From assembly GCA_035546335.1 (NCBI GenBank), contig DATKDP010000129.1, forward strand, positions 79,731 through 143,730: a stretch of DNA of 64,000 bases, in the 5' to 3' direction. The position numbers were made by a program, and so were the translations under genes. The DNA comes from DATKDP01 sp035546335. GTDB taxonomy: Bacteria; Acidobacteriota; Thermoanaerobaculia; Gp7-AA8. Under the pieces are notes generated by a model. The model was not told the DNA's origin. It made no database searches and was given only the letters and a program-made list of their open reading frames with translations. Position 1 is the first letter of the stretch, and the number at the start of each line of letters is the position of its first letter. Shown piece by piece: positions 15,725 to 24,505 of this stretch.

Positions 15725-16623
15725 CCAGCGAGTCCACCGTCATTCGGTCGGAAGGTCTCACCGTTCGCTTCCGGCGCGAGGTCGTGCGGAACGTCACGTT
15801 GTCCGTCGATCGAGGAACTGTCTATGCGCTTCTGGGCCGCAATGGGGCGGGCAAGTCGTCGCTCGTCCGCTGCATTCTCGGGCAGCTCCGGCCCGCGAGC
15901 GGACGTGTGCACCTCTTCGGGGATGAGGCCTGGAGCCGGCGCGAGGCGCTGATGAAGCGAGTAGGGGTCGTACCGGAGGATGCTGACGCGCCTGCGGAAA
16001 TGACTGTCGATCAGCTCGCCCGGTTCTGCTCGCGTCTCTATCCGAGATGGGAGCAGAGCGGACTGGATGAGCGACTGGGACGAACGGGAATCGATCCGAA
16101 ACAGCGGTTCGGGGAACTGTCGAAAGGGCAGAAGAAACAGGTGACGCTGGCACTCGCGCTGGCGAGCGCCCCGGAGCTGCTGATCCTCGACGACCCGACT
16201 CTGGGTCTCGACGTCGTCGCGCGCAAGTCGCTTTTCGAGGAAATAATCGGCGATCTTGCCGATCGCGGAACCACGGTGATGATCACGACACACGATCTCT
16301 CCGGCATCGAGGCGATTGCCGACAGGGTCGGGATTCTGCAGGAAGGCGCGCTCGTGCTCGACGAGGAGACGGAAGCACTGAAATCGAGATTCAGGCGAAT
16401 CCGATGCGCATCGGAAAGCGCCACGCTTTCCAGCGGCCGGCTCGCGGCAACGCGAGTGCGGCGATGGGGAAGCGGGATGGAAGCCGTCGTCTCTAACTAC
16501 GACGAGATCGCGTTTGCTGGCTTGTGCGATGCGGGCACTATCGACGACGCCGAGGTAGTGCCGATGACGCTGGAGGAGATCTTCATCGCGGTTGCCGGGG
16601 AGCCGGAAGGAGCCGAATCATGA
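15721..16623 (+). CDS. ABC transporter ATP-binding protein, YtrB-like
   Basis: A 300-residue ATPase. Walker A is LLGRNGAGKSS, signature is FGELSKGQKKQVTLAL, Walker B is LLILDDPTLGLD (Asp-Asp instead of Asp-Glu at the catalytic position, as seen in some members of this subfamily), and the switch His is in ITTHD. A C-terminal region of about 90 residues follows. It should power the membrane protein encoded next, with which it overlaps by 4 bp. The operon may respond to envelope stress or antimicrobial compounds, as YtrA-controlled operons do. Confidence 0.92.
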   Translation: MTSESTVIRSEGLTVRFRREVVRNVTLSVDRGTVYALLGRNGAGKSSLVRCILGQLRPASGRVHLFGDEAWSRREALMKRVGVVPEDADAPAEMTVDQLARFCSRLYPRWEQSGLDERLGRTGIDPKQRFGELSKGQKKQVTLALALASAPELLILDDPTLGLDVVARKSLFEEIIGDLADRGTTVMITTHDLSGIEAIADRVGILQEGALVLDEETEALKSRFRRIRCASESATLSSGRLAATRVRRWGSGMEAVVSNYDEIAFAGLCDAGTIDDAEVVPMTLEEIFIAVAGEPEGAES

Positions 16624-18509
16624 ACGCAACATTCGCCGTTGCCGCTCGAGAAGTGCGCGGCCGGGCCAACGTGTTCGTCGCCGCAGGGGCCGCCGCGATT
16701 CTTCCCTTTTTCGCACCACTCCTTCCCGGCATGAGCTTCTGGGGAGCCGGCGTGTCGATCGGCTTCTTCGGCGCGATCCTCGGCGCTGCGTTCGCCTTCG
16801 GGCTCGCCATCATGCTCGGCGCCTCGACGGTCGGGCGCGATCTGAGCGACGGGCACCTGTCGTTCTATTTCTCGAAGCCGCTGTCGGTTTCGTCGATCTG
16901 GTTCGGAAAAGCGGCCGGGTCTCTCGTGCTCGTCCTCGGTACGTTCGCTCTGATAGGACTCCCCTCGGGCGCGATGTCTCAGGGCGCATGGCGGACGTTC
17001 TGGACACTGGATGTGGGGTCGTTCGCCGGGCTCGTTCTGTGCGGCTCGATCGTTCTGTTTCTTGCGAGCCATTCAATCGGTACCATGCTCCGCTCCCGAT
17101 CGCCGCTGGTCGCGGCCGATCTCGCCCTCGCCCTGCTGACTCTCGGCATCATTCTGCTCATCCTTCGCCGGCTCATCCTCGGCGATGCGGTGACGCTGAT
17201 GGTGATCGTCGGTGTCTCGTTGGCCGTGGCGGTTGCCCTGTCGATGGCTCTGGCGCCTGTCTGGCAGCTCGCTCGAGGGCGCACCGACGCGCGCCGGAGC
17301 CACGCCGCACTCTCGGGAGCGCTCTGGGTGATGGTCGCAACCGCATTGCTCCTCGCGGGCCTTTACGTCGCCTGGCTGACGAGTGCCACACCGCGGGATC
17401 TCACGACCCAGGTCGAGTCGGAGTCCGGGAGCAGCGGATGGCTCTTTCTCGCAGGAAAAGTGCGAAGCCACGGGGACTACCGCGCCGGGTTCTTCGTTCA
17501 CCCGGGGGATGGACGATGGGTGAGGTTGAGTGGCCCTCCCAGGGATCTCGCCTTCTCGCGCGACGGCAGCGTTGCGGCGTGGACGCAGCCGCTACGCGCC
17601 TGGTCGCCAGACGCCGGGCACGAGCTCTACGTCTGCCGGCTCGATGCAGGAGAGAGGCCCGTGGGTACGGGACTGCCGGGGACACGCACCTTCGTGCTCT
17701 CCGATGATGGGACGCGAGTCGCGCAGTTCGCGGACGGTCTCCTGACCGTGCACGACATCGGGAGTGCTTCGATGCTCGCTTCGGCACGCGTCCCGGTGGA
17801 CGACGCTCGAGTCCAGATGTATTTCCGAAGCGCGGATGTCGTGCGGGTGATCTCATGGCCGGACATCGTTCAAAACACCCCGCGTGAGGTTCAGGTAGAT
17901 ATTTTCGAGCTCGACGTCACGCGACGTTCATTACGGCAGACGGGAAAGCATCGCATCACAGCCAGGCAACTCTCATTCGTCACCACCCGGGACGGGTCGC
18001 AGATGCTGGTCAGAGCGTTCGGAGAGAAGGTGCGACTCGTTGTCGTCGATGGAGCCAGCGGGGAAATGCTCCGGGAGGTGACCGGAGTCTCCGGACCACT
18101 GTTCGCGTCGACGATTCTCGACGACGGCACGATCGCCTCGGGAGTGACATCGAGCGAAGGGTCCCGTCTCGTTCTCTTCCCTCCGCAACGGGACTCGATC
18201 GTCGCGATGCGGTTCCCTCCTGACCATACGATCTGGCCGATTGCAGAAGTGGCCCCGGGCAAGCTTCTCCTCTCGCAGGTTTGGCGCGAAACCAACGGGC
18301 TGTCGATCGATTCTGTGGTGGTCGATCTCCAGAATCGGCGAATCGATCGCTCGTTGCGCACTCGCTCCATTCCGTACTTTGGCTACTGGAACGCGGATCC
18401 CCGAACGCCTCGATTGAGCGCCGAGGCGCTCCCCAGGCTCGACGTAAAGGGCAAACCCGTCGTCTGGAATACAGTGACGGGAGAGGTGAAGCCATTGCCG
18501 GGTCGCTAG
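16620..18509 (+). CDS. ABC-2-type permease fused to a beta-propeller-like domain
   Basis: A 629-residue protein. The first ~265 residues contain six membrane segments in the ABC-2 permease pattern, including GASTVGRDLSDGHLSFYFS and KPLSVSSIWFGKAAG. After a further helix (LWVMVATALLLAGLYVAWLT) the remaining ~350 residues are soluble and strand-rich with propeller-like units (PPRDLAFSRDGSVAAWTQPL, TFVLSDDGTRVAQFADGLL, LSFVTTRDGSQMLVRAFG). The domain probably faces the periplasm and could sense or bind the transported molecule. The permease pairs with the ATPase upstream. Confidence 0.8.
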   Translation: MNATFAVAAREVRGRANVFVAAGAAAILPFFAPLLPGMSFWGAGVSIGFFGAILGAAFAFGLAIMLGASTVGRDLSDGHLSFYFSKPLSVSSIWFGKAAGSLVLVLGTFALIGLPSGAMSQGAWRTFWTLDVGSFAGLVLCGSIVLFLASHSIGTMLRSRSPLVAADLALALLTLGIILLILRRLILGDAVTLMVIVGVSLAVAVALSMALAPVWQLARGRTDARRSHAALSGALWVMVATALLLAGLYVAWLTSATPRDLTTQVESESGSSGWLFLAGKVRSHGDYRAGFFVHPGDGRWVRLSGPPRDLAFSRDGSVAAWTQPLRAWSPDAGHELYVCRLDAGERPVGTGLPGTRTFVLSDDGTRVAQFADGLLTVHDIGSASMLASARVPVDDARVQMYFRSADVVRVISWPDIVQNTPREVQVDIFELDVTRRSLRQTGKHRITARQLSFVTTRDGSQMLVRAFGEKVRLVVVDGASGEMLREVTGVSGPLFASTILDDGTIASGVTSSEGSRLVLFPPQRDSIVAMRFPPDHTIWPIAEVAPGKLLLSQVWRETNGLSIDSVVVDLQNRRIDRSLRTRSIPYFGYWNADPRTPRLSAEALPRLDVKGKPVVWNTVTGEVKPLPGR

Positions 18510-18553
18510 CGATCCTCCTCGTCTATAATCCCGCCGCAGGGAGACCGAGACGC

Positions 18554-18973
18554 ATGCCGACTGAAGTCGACGAATCGAGAGATCTGGCGAGAGCGTTCTG
18601 GAGCGGAAAAGACGCAATCTGCCCGAAGCATGGCGTGAAGCTCGCGGCGACCTTCACCAAGACGACCTATTTCGACCACCTCACCTTCGAGTGCCCGAAA
18701 GGGAAGGAGACGATCATCGTTCCGCAGCGACCGCGCCAGGTCGAGTACAACCGCCATCAGATCGAGGGACTGGTGGTGTTCCGGCAACAGGGCGACAACA
18801 TCCTCTGCTATCGCTGCCAGGCGAAGCTCCAGGTTGAGGCGAAGGAGAATCCCGTGACGGGAACCACGGCGTACACCTTCACGTGTGTCCGATGCTTCTC
18901 GTTCGGTACGTGGGAAGGAAAGCCGGAAGAGGCATCGATCGTCGGAGTCTCCGAGCTGCTGGCCAGGAACTGA
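18554..18973 (+). CDS. Small zinc-ribbon-like protein
   Basis: A 139-residue protein with cysteine pairs ICPKHG, FECPKGK, LCYRCQ and TCVRCF that could form one or two zinc ribbons. There is no signal peptide or membrane segment. The centre (RPRQVEYNRHQIEGLVVFRQ) is polar. I recognise no family. A pair of family B hairpins starts 7 bp after the stop and lies between this gene and the convergent dipeptidase gene. Confidence 0.65.
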   Translation: MPTEVDESRDLARAFWSGKDAICPKHGVKLAATFTKTTYFDHLTFECPKGKETIIVPQRPRQVEYNRHQIEGLVVFRQQGDNILCYRCQAKLQVEAKENPVTGTTAYTFTCVRCFSFGTWEGKPEEASIVGVSELLARN

Positions 18974-18979
18974 GCCCGA

Positions 18980-19033
18980 GTGGCCGAAGATCGGAATCTT
19001 CGGCCACATGGGTGGCTGGACATTCCGATGTCA
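18980..19033. repeat. Family B hairpin pair between convergent genes
   Basis: First hairpin: GTGGCCGAAG-ATCGGAAT-CTTCGGCCAC (18980-19007), perfect. Then CATG plus spacer and the second type starting GTGGCTGGAC-ATTCCGAT (from 19012), whose right arm is degraded here (GTCACGCC instead of GTCCAGCC). At this site the hairpins could work as a bidirectional terminator, although no T-run is present. Other copies are at 28116-28272 and 33657-33760. Confidence 0.85.
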
Positions 19034-19039
19034 CGCCCT

Positions 19040-20182
19040 TCAGCGCCGCGCGGCGGCCTCTACCTGTTCGAAAACTCGCATGAAGTTTCCGCCGAGAATC
19101 TTTTCGACTTCGTTCTCGTGGAACCCCCGCTCGAGCATTCGTCCGGTGAGTCGGGGAAGCGCCGCCGCGTCTTCGACGCCGGAGGGGAGGAGCGGAACGC
19201 CGTCGAAGTCGGATCCGATTCCCACCGTTTCCACTCCGGCGACGGCTGCGATGTGAGCGATGTGATCGACGATCGTGTCGATCGTTCCGCGCGGGCACCG
19301 GAGCGTCGCGAACCATCTGCAGTAGTCGTCCCAGCTGCGAGTATCGTCCGGCAGCTCCTCGTTCGGCCCGGGCATCGGCGGCTTGCCGAGGTCCTTCGAG
19401 GCAACGACGATCCGCGCCGCGTCGGGATCGATGAATGCGGAAAAGAAGTTGACCATGCAGACTCCACCCACTGTTGCCAGATCGCGTAGCATCGCATCCG
19501 ACATGTTCCGCGGGTGGTTGGCGAGTGCACGACTCGACGAATGCGAGGCGATCGGTGTGACGCGTGAGGTCTCCAGAACGTGATAGTAGGTCGTGTCGGC
19601 CACGTGTGAGATGTCGACGATCATTCCCAGATCGTTCATCGCCGCGACGACCTCGCGCCCGAATCGGGTCAACCCTCCATGCCTGGGGCCGTCGCCCGAC
19701 GAGTCGGCCCAGTTGTTCGTGTTCACGTGCGTCAGAGTCATGTAACGGGCGCCGCGGCCGTAGAGGGCGGAAAGGGTCTCCAGCGAGTCTTCGATCGCAT
19801 GCCCCCCTTCCACTCCGATCATGAGAGCGACCATGGCGCGCTGCTTCGCCCGGCGGATGTCGTCACTGGTCCTTCCGAGAAGCAGCTGATCGGGATGGGC
19901 TGCCGCCGCCTTCTCGATGACGTCGATCAGCGCATTGGCATAGGCGTGGGCTCCGCGACCCGCATAATACGGCGGAACGTAGGCGGCGAAGAACGATGCG
20001 GTGATGCCGCTCGACTGCAGCGTGTCGAGATCCACCTGCGCCGCGTGATCGCGATCGGCGATCCCAAGTCGGGCACGCTTGAGCCGGTACGGGGTGTCGC
20101 AATGTCCGTCGACGATGATGGCGCGACGGTGGATGGCTGGAACATCGACGGTCCCTCGGTCAACGGGCGAAATTGTCGTCAA
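19040..20182 (-). CDS. Membrane dipeptidase, peptidase family M19
   Basis: A 380-residue protein matching renal dipeptidase. Metal ligands are in IIVDGHCDTPY (H-x-D), the bridging Glu in MIGVEGGHAIED, and His residues in IVDISHVADTTYY and PIASHSSSRAL; GIGSDFDGVP supplies the later Asp. There is no obvious signal peptide, so it is probably cytosolic. These enzymes cleave dipeptides, including those with D-residues. The only usable start is TTG 20182, with AAAGGA about 10 bp upstream; it lies inside a possible small upstream gene. Confidence 0.9.
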   Translation of the reverse strand: MTTISPVDRGTVDVPAIHRRAIIVDGHCDTPYRLKRARLGIADRDHAAQVDLDTLQSSGITASFFAAYVPPYYAGRGAHAYANALIDVIEKAAAAHPDQLLLGRTSDDIRRAKQRAMVALMIGVEGGHAIEDSLETLSALYGRGARYMTLTHVNTNNWADSSGDGPRHGGLTRFGREVVAAMNDLGMIVDISHVADTTYYHVLETSRVTPIASHSSSRALANHPRNMSDAMLRDLATVGGVCMVNFFSAFIDPDAARIVVASKDLGKPPMPGPNEELPDDTRSWDDYCRWFATLRCPRGTIDTIVDHIAHIAAVAGVETVGIGSDFDGVPLLPSGVEDAAALPRLTGRMLERGFHENEVEKILGGNFMRVFEQVEAAARR

Positions 20183-20303
20183 GCTGCTCGATTCCTTTCA
20201 TCAGATGATGAGCATCGTCGAACAGGAGCTCGGCCTTTTGCAACTCTTCTCTTTGAACCCCTCCCGACAGAACGGCGGCGAGCTGGTGCGTGCGGTCCGA
20301 CAT
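20160..20303 (-). CDS. Possible 47-residue protein upstream of the dipeptidase
   Basis: An ATG frame on the dipeptidase strand: MSDRTHQLAAVLSGGVQREE then LQKAELLFDDAHHLMKGIEQ, ending 23 bp inside the dipeptidase gene. The composition is that of a normal soluble helical protein, and the frame stays open for about 30 sensible codons further upstream (LAPNLTESNLQSVGLP) without an ATG. It could be a small coupled gene or the tail of a decayed longer one. No family is recognised. Confidence 0.35.
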   Translation of the reverse strand: MSDRTHQLAAVLSGGVQREELQKAELLFDDAHHLMKGIEQLDDNFAR

Positions 20304-20458
20304 CGGCAAGCCGACGGACTGCAAGTTCGATTCCGTGAGGTTCGGCGCGAGCGAGCGTCCGGCGCGAGAAGTCGTCTCAAGATATAATTCGCGGCCGAAT
20401 GCGCTCCAGCTCCGACACCACGGGAAACGAGGGCTCCGATTTCGTCCGCCGGCGTTTC

Positions 20459-20688
20459 ATGATCGCCGGGGAGCTGGTGATTCTTCGAGCCCTCGAGCAC
20501 GACGATCTGGAGCGCTGTTACCGCTGGAGAAACTGCGCATCCAGGTGTTCGACTACAACGAGCGGGCCAAGCACGTTCTGGCGGCGAACGGCTTCGTCCA
20601 GGAAGGACTCCTCGCTCGCGAGTTCTACCGGGAGGGGAAGTACCATGACCTGGTCGTCCTCTCGGTCTTCCGGGAGGCTGTGACATGA
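20459..20688 (+). pseudogene. GNAT (RimJ/RimL-like) acetyltransferase with large internal deletion
   Basis: The 5' part encodes MIAGELVILRALEHDDLERC and YRWRN, a typical RimL N-terminus. A shifted frame then gives LEKLRIQVFDYNERAKHVL and ANGFVQEGLLAREFYREGKY, the typical C-terminus. About 90 codons of the acetyl-CoA-binding middle are missing and the frame is broken, so no functional enzyme can be made. The junction at about 20525-20533 reads TGGAGAAAC, which fits both flanks, as expected from a deletion between short direct repeats. Confidence 0.75.
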
Positions 20689-20765
20689 TTGGGAGTGGGT
20701 TTCAGGATGAGGGGGAGAATGCGGTGTCGAGCTCGCGATGACGACGGGTGTATGGAGACGACGAG

Positions 20766-21161
20766 ATGACCGAACGGAAGATCCGGGTTCTGATCGCCAA
20801 GCCGGGACTCGACGGGCACGACCGGGGCGCGAAAATCGTGGCGCGCGCGCTGCGTGACGCGGGGATGGAAGTGATCTACACCGGCCTGCGGCAGACTCCC
20901 GAGCAGATCGTTGCGGCCGCGGTTCAGGAGGACGTCGACGCGATCGGTCTTTCGATCCTCAGCGGAGCACACAACGTTCTTTTTCCGCAGATCATGCGCC
21001 TTCTCAAGGAGGAAGGGGCGGACAATATCGTCGTCTTCGCGGGCGGCATCATTCCCGAACAGGACATTCCAAAGCTCAAGGCGCTGGGAATCCGGGAGAT
21101 TTTCCTCCCGGGCACGACGACGACGGCGGCGGTCGAGGCGATTCGGGCAGCAGTCGGGTAG
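20766..21161 (+). CDS. Methylmalonyl-CoA mutase, B12-binding domain subunit
   Basis: A 131-residue stand-alone cobalamin-binding domain: KPGLDGHDRGAKIVARAL carries the D-x-H-x-x-G motif whose His replaces the lower axial ligand, followed by SILSGAH and FAGGIIPEQD. The equivalent C-terminal domain of methylmalonyl-CoA mutase holds B12 during rearrangement between methylmalonyl-CoA and succinyl-CoA. The catalytic subunit is not in the window. ATG 20766 is preferred to 20748, which adds an unrelated MYGDDE. The gene lies 6 bp before the carboxylase gene, suggesting a branched-chain amino acid/propionate operon. Confidence 0.9.
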   Translation: MTERKIRVLIAKPGLDGHDRGAKIVARALRDAGMEVIYTGLRQTPEQIVAAAVQEDVDAIGLSILSGAHNVLFPQIMRLLKEEGADNIVVFAGGIIPEQDIPKLKALGIREIFLPGTTTTAAVEAIRAAVG

Positions 21162-21167
21162 GGCGCG

Positions 21168-22775
21168 ATGGAGCAGCTCGAGACACATCTCGACACCCGA
21201 TCCGATGGGTTCAAGGAGAGCTCGGAGTGGCTCGGCCGACTCGTCGTCGAGCTGCGTGAACGAATCGATGCGGCACGCCAGGGCGGCGGCGCCAGGTATC
21301 TCGAGCGACACCGGGAGCAGGGCAAGCTTCCCGTCCGCGAGCGCATCGATCTTCTTCTCGATCCCGACACCCCGTTCCTCGAAACGTCCCACCTGGCGGC
21401 CTGGGGCATGTACGACGACGAGGCACCCGGGGCGGGGATCGTCACCGGAGTCGGCCGCGTTCAGAATCGTGAATGCCTGATCATCGCCAACGACGCCACG
21501 GTCAAAGGAGGTACCTACTTCCCGATGACCGTGAAGAAGCACGTCCGCGCTCAGGAGATCGCCGCGGCCAACCGGCTGCCGTGCATCTACCTCGTCGATT
21601 CCGGAGGCGCCTTTCTTCCGCTCCAGGCCGAAGTCTTCCCGGACAAGGAACATTTCGGCCGCATCTTCTACAACCAGGCACGGATGTCGGCGATGGGGAT
21701 TCCGCAGGTCGCCGCGGTCCTCGGGTCGTGCACGGCGGGGGGCGCCTACGTCCCGGCGATGTCGGACGAGGCGGTGATCGTCAAAGGGACGGGGACGATC
21801 TTCCTGGGCGGACCGCCGCTGGTGAAGGCGGCGACCGGCGAAGAAGTCACGGCTGAGGAGCTGGGAGGGGCGGATGTCCATACGCGGATCTCGGGTGTAG
21901 CCGATTACTTCGCCGACGATGATCGGCACGCCATCGCGATCGTTCGCAACATCGTCGAGAATTTGTCGCAGGAAAGGAAAGAGCCGCAAACGCGCGTCGA
22001 TCCCGAAGATCCGCTCTACGATCCGAAGGAGCTGTACGGCGTGATCCCGCGGGACATCAGAAAGTCCTACGACGTCCGTGAAGTGATCGCGAGAGTCGTC
22101 GATGGGTCGCGCTTCCAGGAGTTCAAGGAGCGCTACGCGCCGACGATCGTGACCGGCTTCGCTCGCATCTTCGGCTATCGCGTCGGCATTCTGGCGAACA
22201 ACGGGGTTCTGTTCAGCGAGTCCGCACTGAAGGCGACGCATTTCATCGAGCTTTGCAACGAGCGCGCGATTCCGCTGATCTTTCTTCAGAACATCACCGG
22301 CTTCATGGTGGGGAAGCAGTACGAGCGGGGAGGGATCGCGAAGGATGGGGCGAAGATGGTCCACGCCGTCGCCAGCTCGGTCGTGCCGAAGTTCACGGTG
22401 ATCATCGGAGGATCCTTCGGCGCCGGAAATTACGGCATGTGCGGCCGCGCCTACGACCCGCGCTTCCTCTGGATGTGGCCGAACGCACGAATCAGCGTCA
22501 TGGGGGGTGAACAGGCCGCGGGGGTTCTGACGACGGTGAAGCGCGATCAGCTCGCACGGGGCGGAGAGGAGCTGTCGGCCGAAGAAGAGGAGAAGATCGC
22601 ACGTCCGGTTCTCGAAAAGTACGAGACCGAGGGAAGCCCCTACTACAGCACCGCGCGCCTGTGGGACGACGGCATCATCGATCCGGCGGAGACGCGGACG
22701 GTCCTGGGGCTTGCGATCTCGATCGCCTGCAACGCACCGATTCCTCCACCGAAATTCGGAGTCTTCCGGATGTGA
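21168..22775 (+). CDS. mccB: Methylcrotonyl-CoA carboxylase carboxyltransferase (beta) subunit
   Basis: A 535-residue acyl-CoA carboxyltransferase. The N-terminal crotonase-like half has RYLERHREQGKLPVRERIDL, NDATVKGGTYFPMTVKKH and IYLVDSGGAFLPLQ; the C-terminal half has FMVGKQYERGGIAKDGAKM and GGSFGAGNYGMCGRAYDPRF. Length and these motifs fit methylcrotonyl-CoA carboxylase beta (leucine degradation) better than propionyl-CoA carboxylase. The biotin-carrying alpha subunit is not in the window. The next gene's start codon overlaps this stop (GTGA). Confidence 0.9.
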   Translation: MEQLETHLDTRSDGFKESSEWLGRLVVELRERIDAARQGGGARYLERHREQGKLPVRERIDLLLDPDTPFLETSHLAAWGMYDDEAPGAGIVTGVGRVQNRECLIIANDATVKGGTYFPMTVKKHVRAQEIAAANRLPCIYLVDSGGAFLPLQAEVFPDKEHFGRIFYNQARMSAMGIPQVAAVLGSCTAGGAYVPAMSDEAVIVKGTGTIFLGGPPLVKAATGEEVTAEELGGADVHTRISGVADYFADDDRHAIAIVRNIVENLSQERKEPQTRVDPEDPLYDPKELYGVIPRDIRKSYDVREVIARVVDGSRFQEFKERYAPTIVTGFARIFGYRVGILANNGVLFSESALKATHFIELCNERAIPLIFLQNITGFMVGKQYERGGIAKDGAKMVHAVASSVVPKFTVIIGGSFGAGNYGMCGRAYDPRFLWMWPNARISVMGGEQAAGVLTTVKRDQLARGGEELSAEEEEKIARPVLEKYETEGSPYYSTARLWDDGIIDPAETRTVLGLAISIACNAPIPPPKFGVFRM

Positions 22776-23425
22776 GTGAGCCGACGCCCCACACCTGGTT
22801 CGTGTTCGATCTGGGCAACGTTCTGATCCGCCTCGCCTACGAGCGGGTCGTCGCCGCCATCTGCGCGCAGGCGAGTCTCGGTCGGGATGATCTCGTCGAG
22901 CTGCTGGAGCGGGCCGGCGGCTATCGCGATCTCGAGCGCGGGATCGTCACCTTCGAGGAGTTTCACCGATTCCTATGCGATTCGGCCGGATTCCAGGGGA
23001 ATGTTCTGACGTTGCGCAGAATCTGGACCGACTTCTTCGCCGGCCCTGTGGAGGGCATCGAAGACGTGCTCGAGCGTGTGCGGGCTCGTCATCGAGTAGC
23101 GTTTCTGTCGAACTCCAACGAGGTGCACGCGGAGGTGATCCCGAAGCTGTTCGCCTTTCTCTTTGAACGTGGCGACGTCTTCATCTTCTCGCACGAGCAG
23201 AAAACGGCAAAGCCCGACCTGTTGATCTATCAGAAGATGCTGCAGTTGTTGGGAGTGAAGGCCGAAGAGATCGTCTACGTCGATGATCTCCAGGAGAACG
23301 TCATCGCCGCACGCGAGCTCGGGATCAGCGCGTTTCGCTTTCGCGGCTCGGCGGATCTGCTGCGCTCTCTGGAGGAGCACGGGATCCTGCCGTCCCACGA
23401 CCTGCCGACAGCGTCTCCCGCATGA
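22772..23425 (+). CDS. HAD-superfamily hydrolase
   Basis: A 217-residue protein. The nucleophile Asp is in FVFDLGNVLIRL (F-D-x-G-N, the haloacid dehalogenase/YihX-like variant), motif II is FLSNSNE, the motif III Lys is in QKTAKPDLLIYQ, and the final acidic pair is in IVYVDDLQENV. Probably a small phosphatase; the substrate is unknown. GTG 22772 overlaps the carboxylase stop, so it is co-translated with that gene. Its last ~100 bp run antisense to the end of the next gene. Confidence 0.85.
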   Translation: MSEPTPHTWFVFDLGNVLIRLAYERVVAAICAQASLGRDDLVELLERAGGYRDLERGIVTFEEFHRFLCDSAGFQGNVLTLRRIWTDFFAGPVEGIEDVLERVRARHRVAFLSNSNEVHAEVIPKLFAFLFERGDVFIFSHEQKTAKPDLLIYQKMLQLLGVKAEEIVYVDDLQENVIAARELGISAFRFRGSADLLRSLEEHGILPSHDLPTASPA

Positions 23426-24404
23426 TCTCCTTTCCGTACCACGCATCGTGGAAACGGATCAGCGCATCGGCATTCTCACGTGCGCCGGCGGAGTCGTCTC
23501 CGTCGAGTGAGGAGGCCACCATCCTTGGGAACTCGAAGAGGACGAACGCGTAGTTCTTCCTCTGGTACTCCGTTCCGAGCTTTCGGAACGAGTCGCCGTC
23601 GATCGTGAACTTCTTCTCGCCTCGATACATCAGATCGATCTGGCTGAAGGCGCGGTGACGCATGCGTCCGGCGTATTCGACGAGTGCTACGTGGACATCG
23701 AGACGGCTCTGACGCTCCGAGACTCCCTTGAGATCGTAGACCATCACGCCGGGAATCACCCAGTGCAGATAATGAGTCGACACCTGCATTCCCCGCAGCG
23801 AGGCGTTCTGTCGCAGCACGTCGTTCATCGGCCGCTGCAGGAGCATGAAGTTGATCAGATAGCCGAAGAGGGCGGCGAGCAGGGGCGTTCCGACGAGAAC
23901 GAAGCGCAGCTTCGGAAGATGCGGCAGTGAGATCGGCACGCGCTCGAATCGGAAGAGTGCGGAGACGACGTCGCCGAGCCGGGGGAGGGGACGCTTCTCC
24001 GACGACGATCGATGAACAGGAATGGCGTAGTAGGCGATGGAGAGAAGGAACCCCGTACCGATTGCAATCAGACCGACCGGGCGGAAGATCAGAAATGCGA
24101 TCAGACCGAAGAGGTAGAACACCCAGCTCGCGTAGTTGACATAGGCTCGCCGCCGTCGTGCCCGTTCGACTCGGAACTCGGCGTTGACGATCTGCAGACA
24201 GTGCCGGCATTTGATCGCATCGATCTCGATGTCACCCCGGCAGAAGGGGCAGGGCGCCATCGGCGCATCCGTGGCGCGACGTTTCTGCGTCGTCAGATCC
24301 GTTTGCCGTCTCCGAGGGTTCGGGAGCTTGAACAGCAGCAGGCCGCAACGGGCGCAAGCGTCCGCGTCCGATTCGTTCAGCTCTCTGCACTCCGGGCACT
24401 GCAT
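23325..24404 (-). CDS. Zinc-ribbon membrane protein, unknown function
   Basis: A 359-residue protein with two N-terminal zinc ribbons (CPECRELNESDADACARC and CPFCRGDIEIDAIKCRHC), then membrane helices (WVFYLFGLIAFLIF, GLIAIGTGFLLSIAYYAI, VLVGTPLLAALFGYLINFML) and a ~150-residue domain with GVMVYDLKGVSERQSRLDVH. ATG 24404 is preferred over GTG 24416. The C-terminal ~35 residues overlap the convergent HAD gene and look low-complexity, so the gene may recently have lost its original stop. Confidence 0.7.
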   Translation of the reverse strand: MQCPECRELNESDADACARCGLLLFKLPNPRRRQTDLTTQKRRATDAPMAPCPFCRGDIEIDAIKCRHCLQIVNAEFRVERARRRRAYVNYASWVFYLFGLIAFLIFRPVGLIAIGTGFLLSIAYYAIPVHRSSSEKRPLPRLGDVVSALFRFERVPISLPHLPKLRFVLVGTPLLAALFGYLINFMLLQRPMNDVLRQNASLRGMQVSTHYLHWVIPGVMVYDLKGVSERQSRLDVHVALVEYAGRMRHRAFSQIDLMYRGEKKFTIDGDSFRKLGTEYQRKNYAFVLFEFPRMVASSLDGDDSAGARENADALIRFHDAWYGKEIMRETLSAGRGTAGSRAPPESAADPPSRESETR

Positions 24405-24505
24405 GCTCCTTTCCACTGCAAAGTCGCTGCCGCAGCGTCCCGGAGCCCGGAATTGGCGCCGTCAAGCCATCCGGTGGCCCTCACGCGTCTGCTATTCTCC
24501 TCGGC

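Noticed and set aside
20625..22364. 579-residue open frame on the minus strand
   Set aside because: Antisense to the B12-domain and mccB genes; high-GC shadow frame with Arg/Asp-rich composition and no recognisable motifs.
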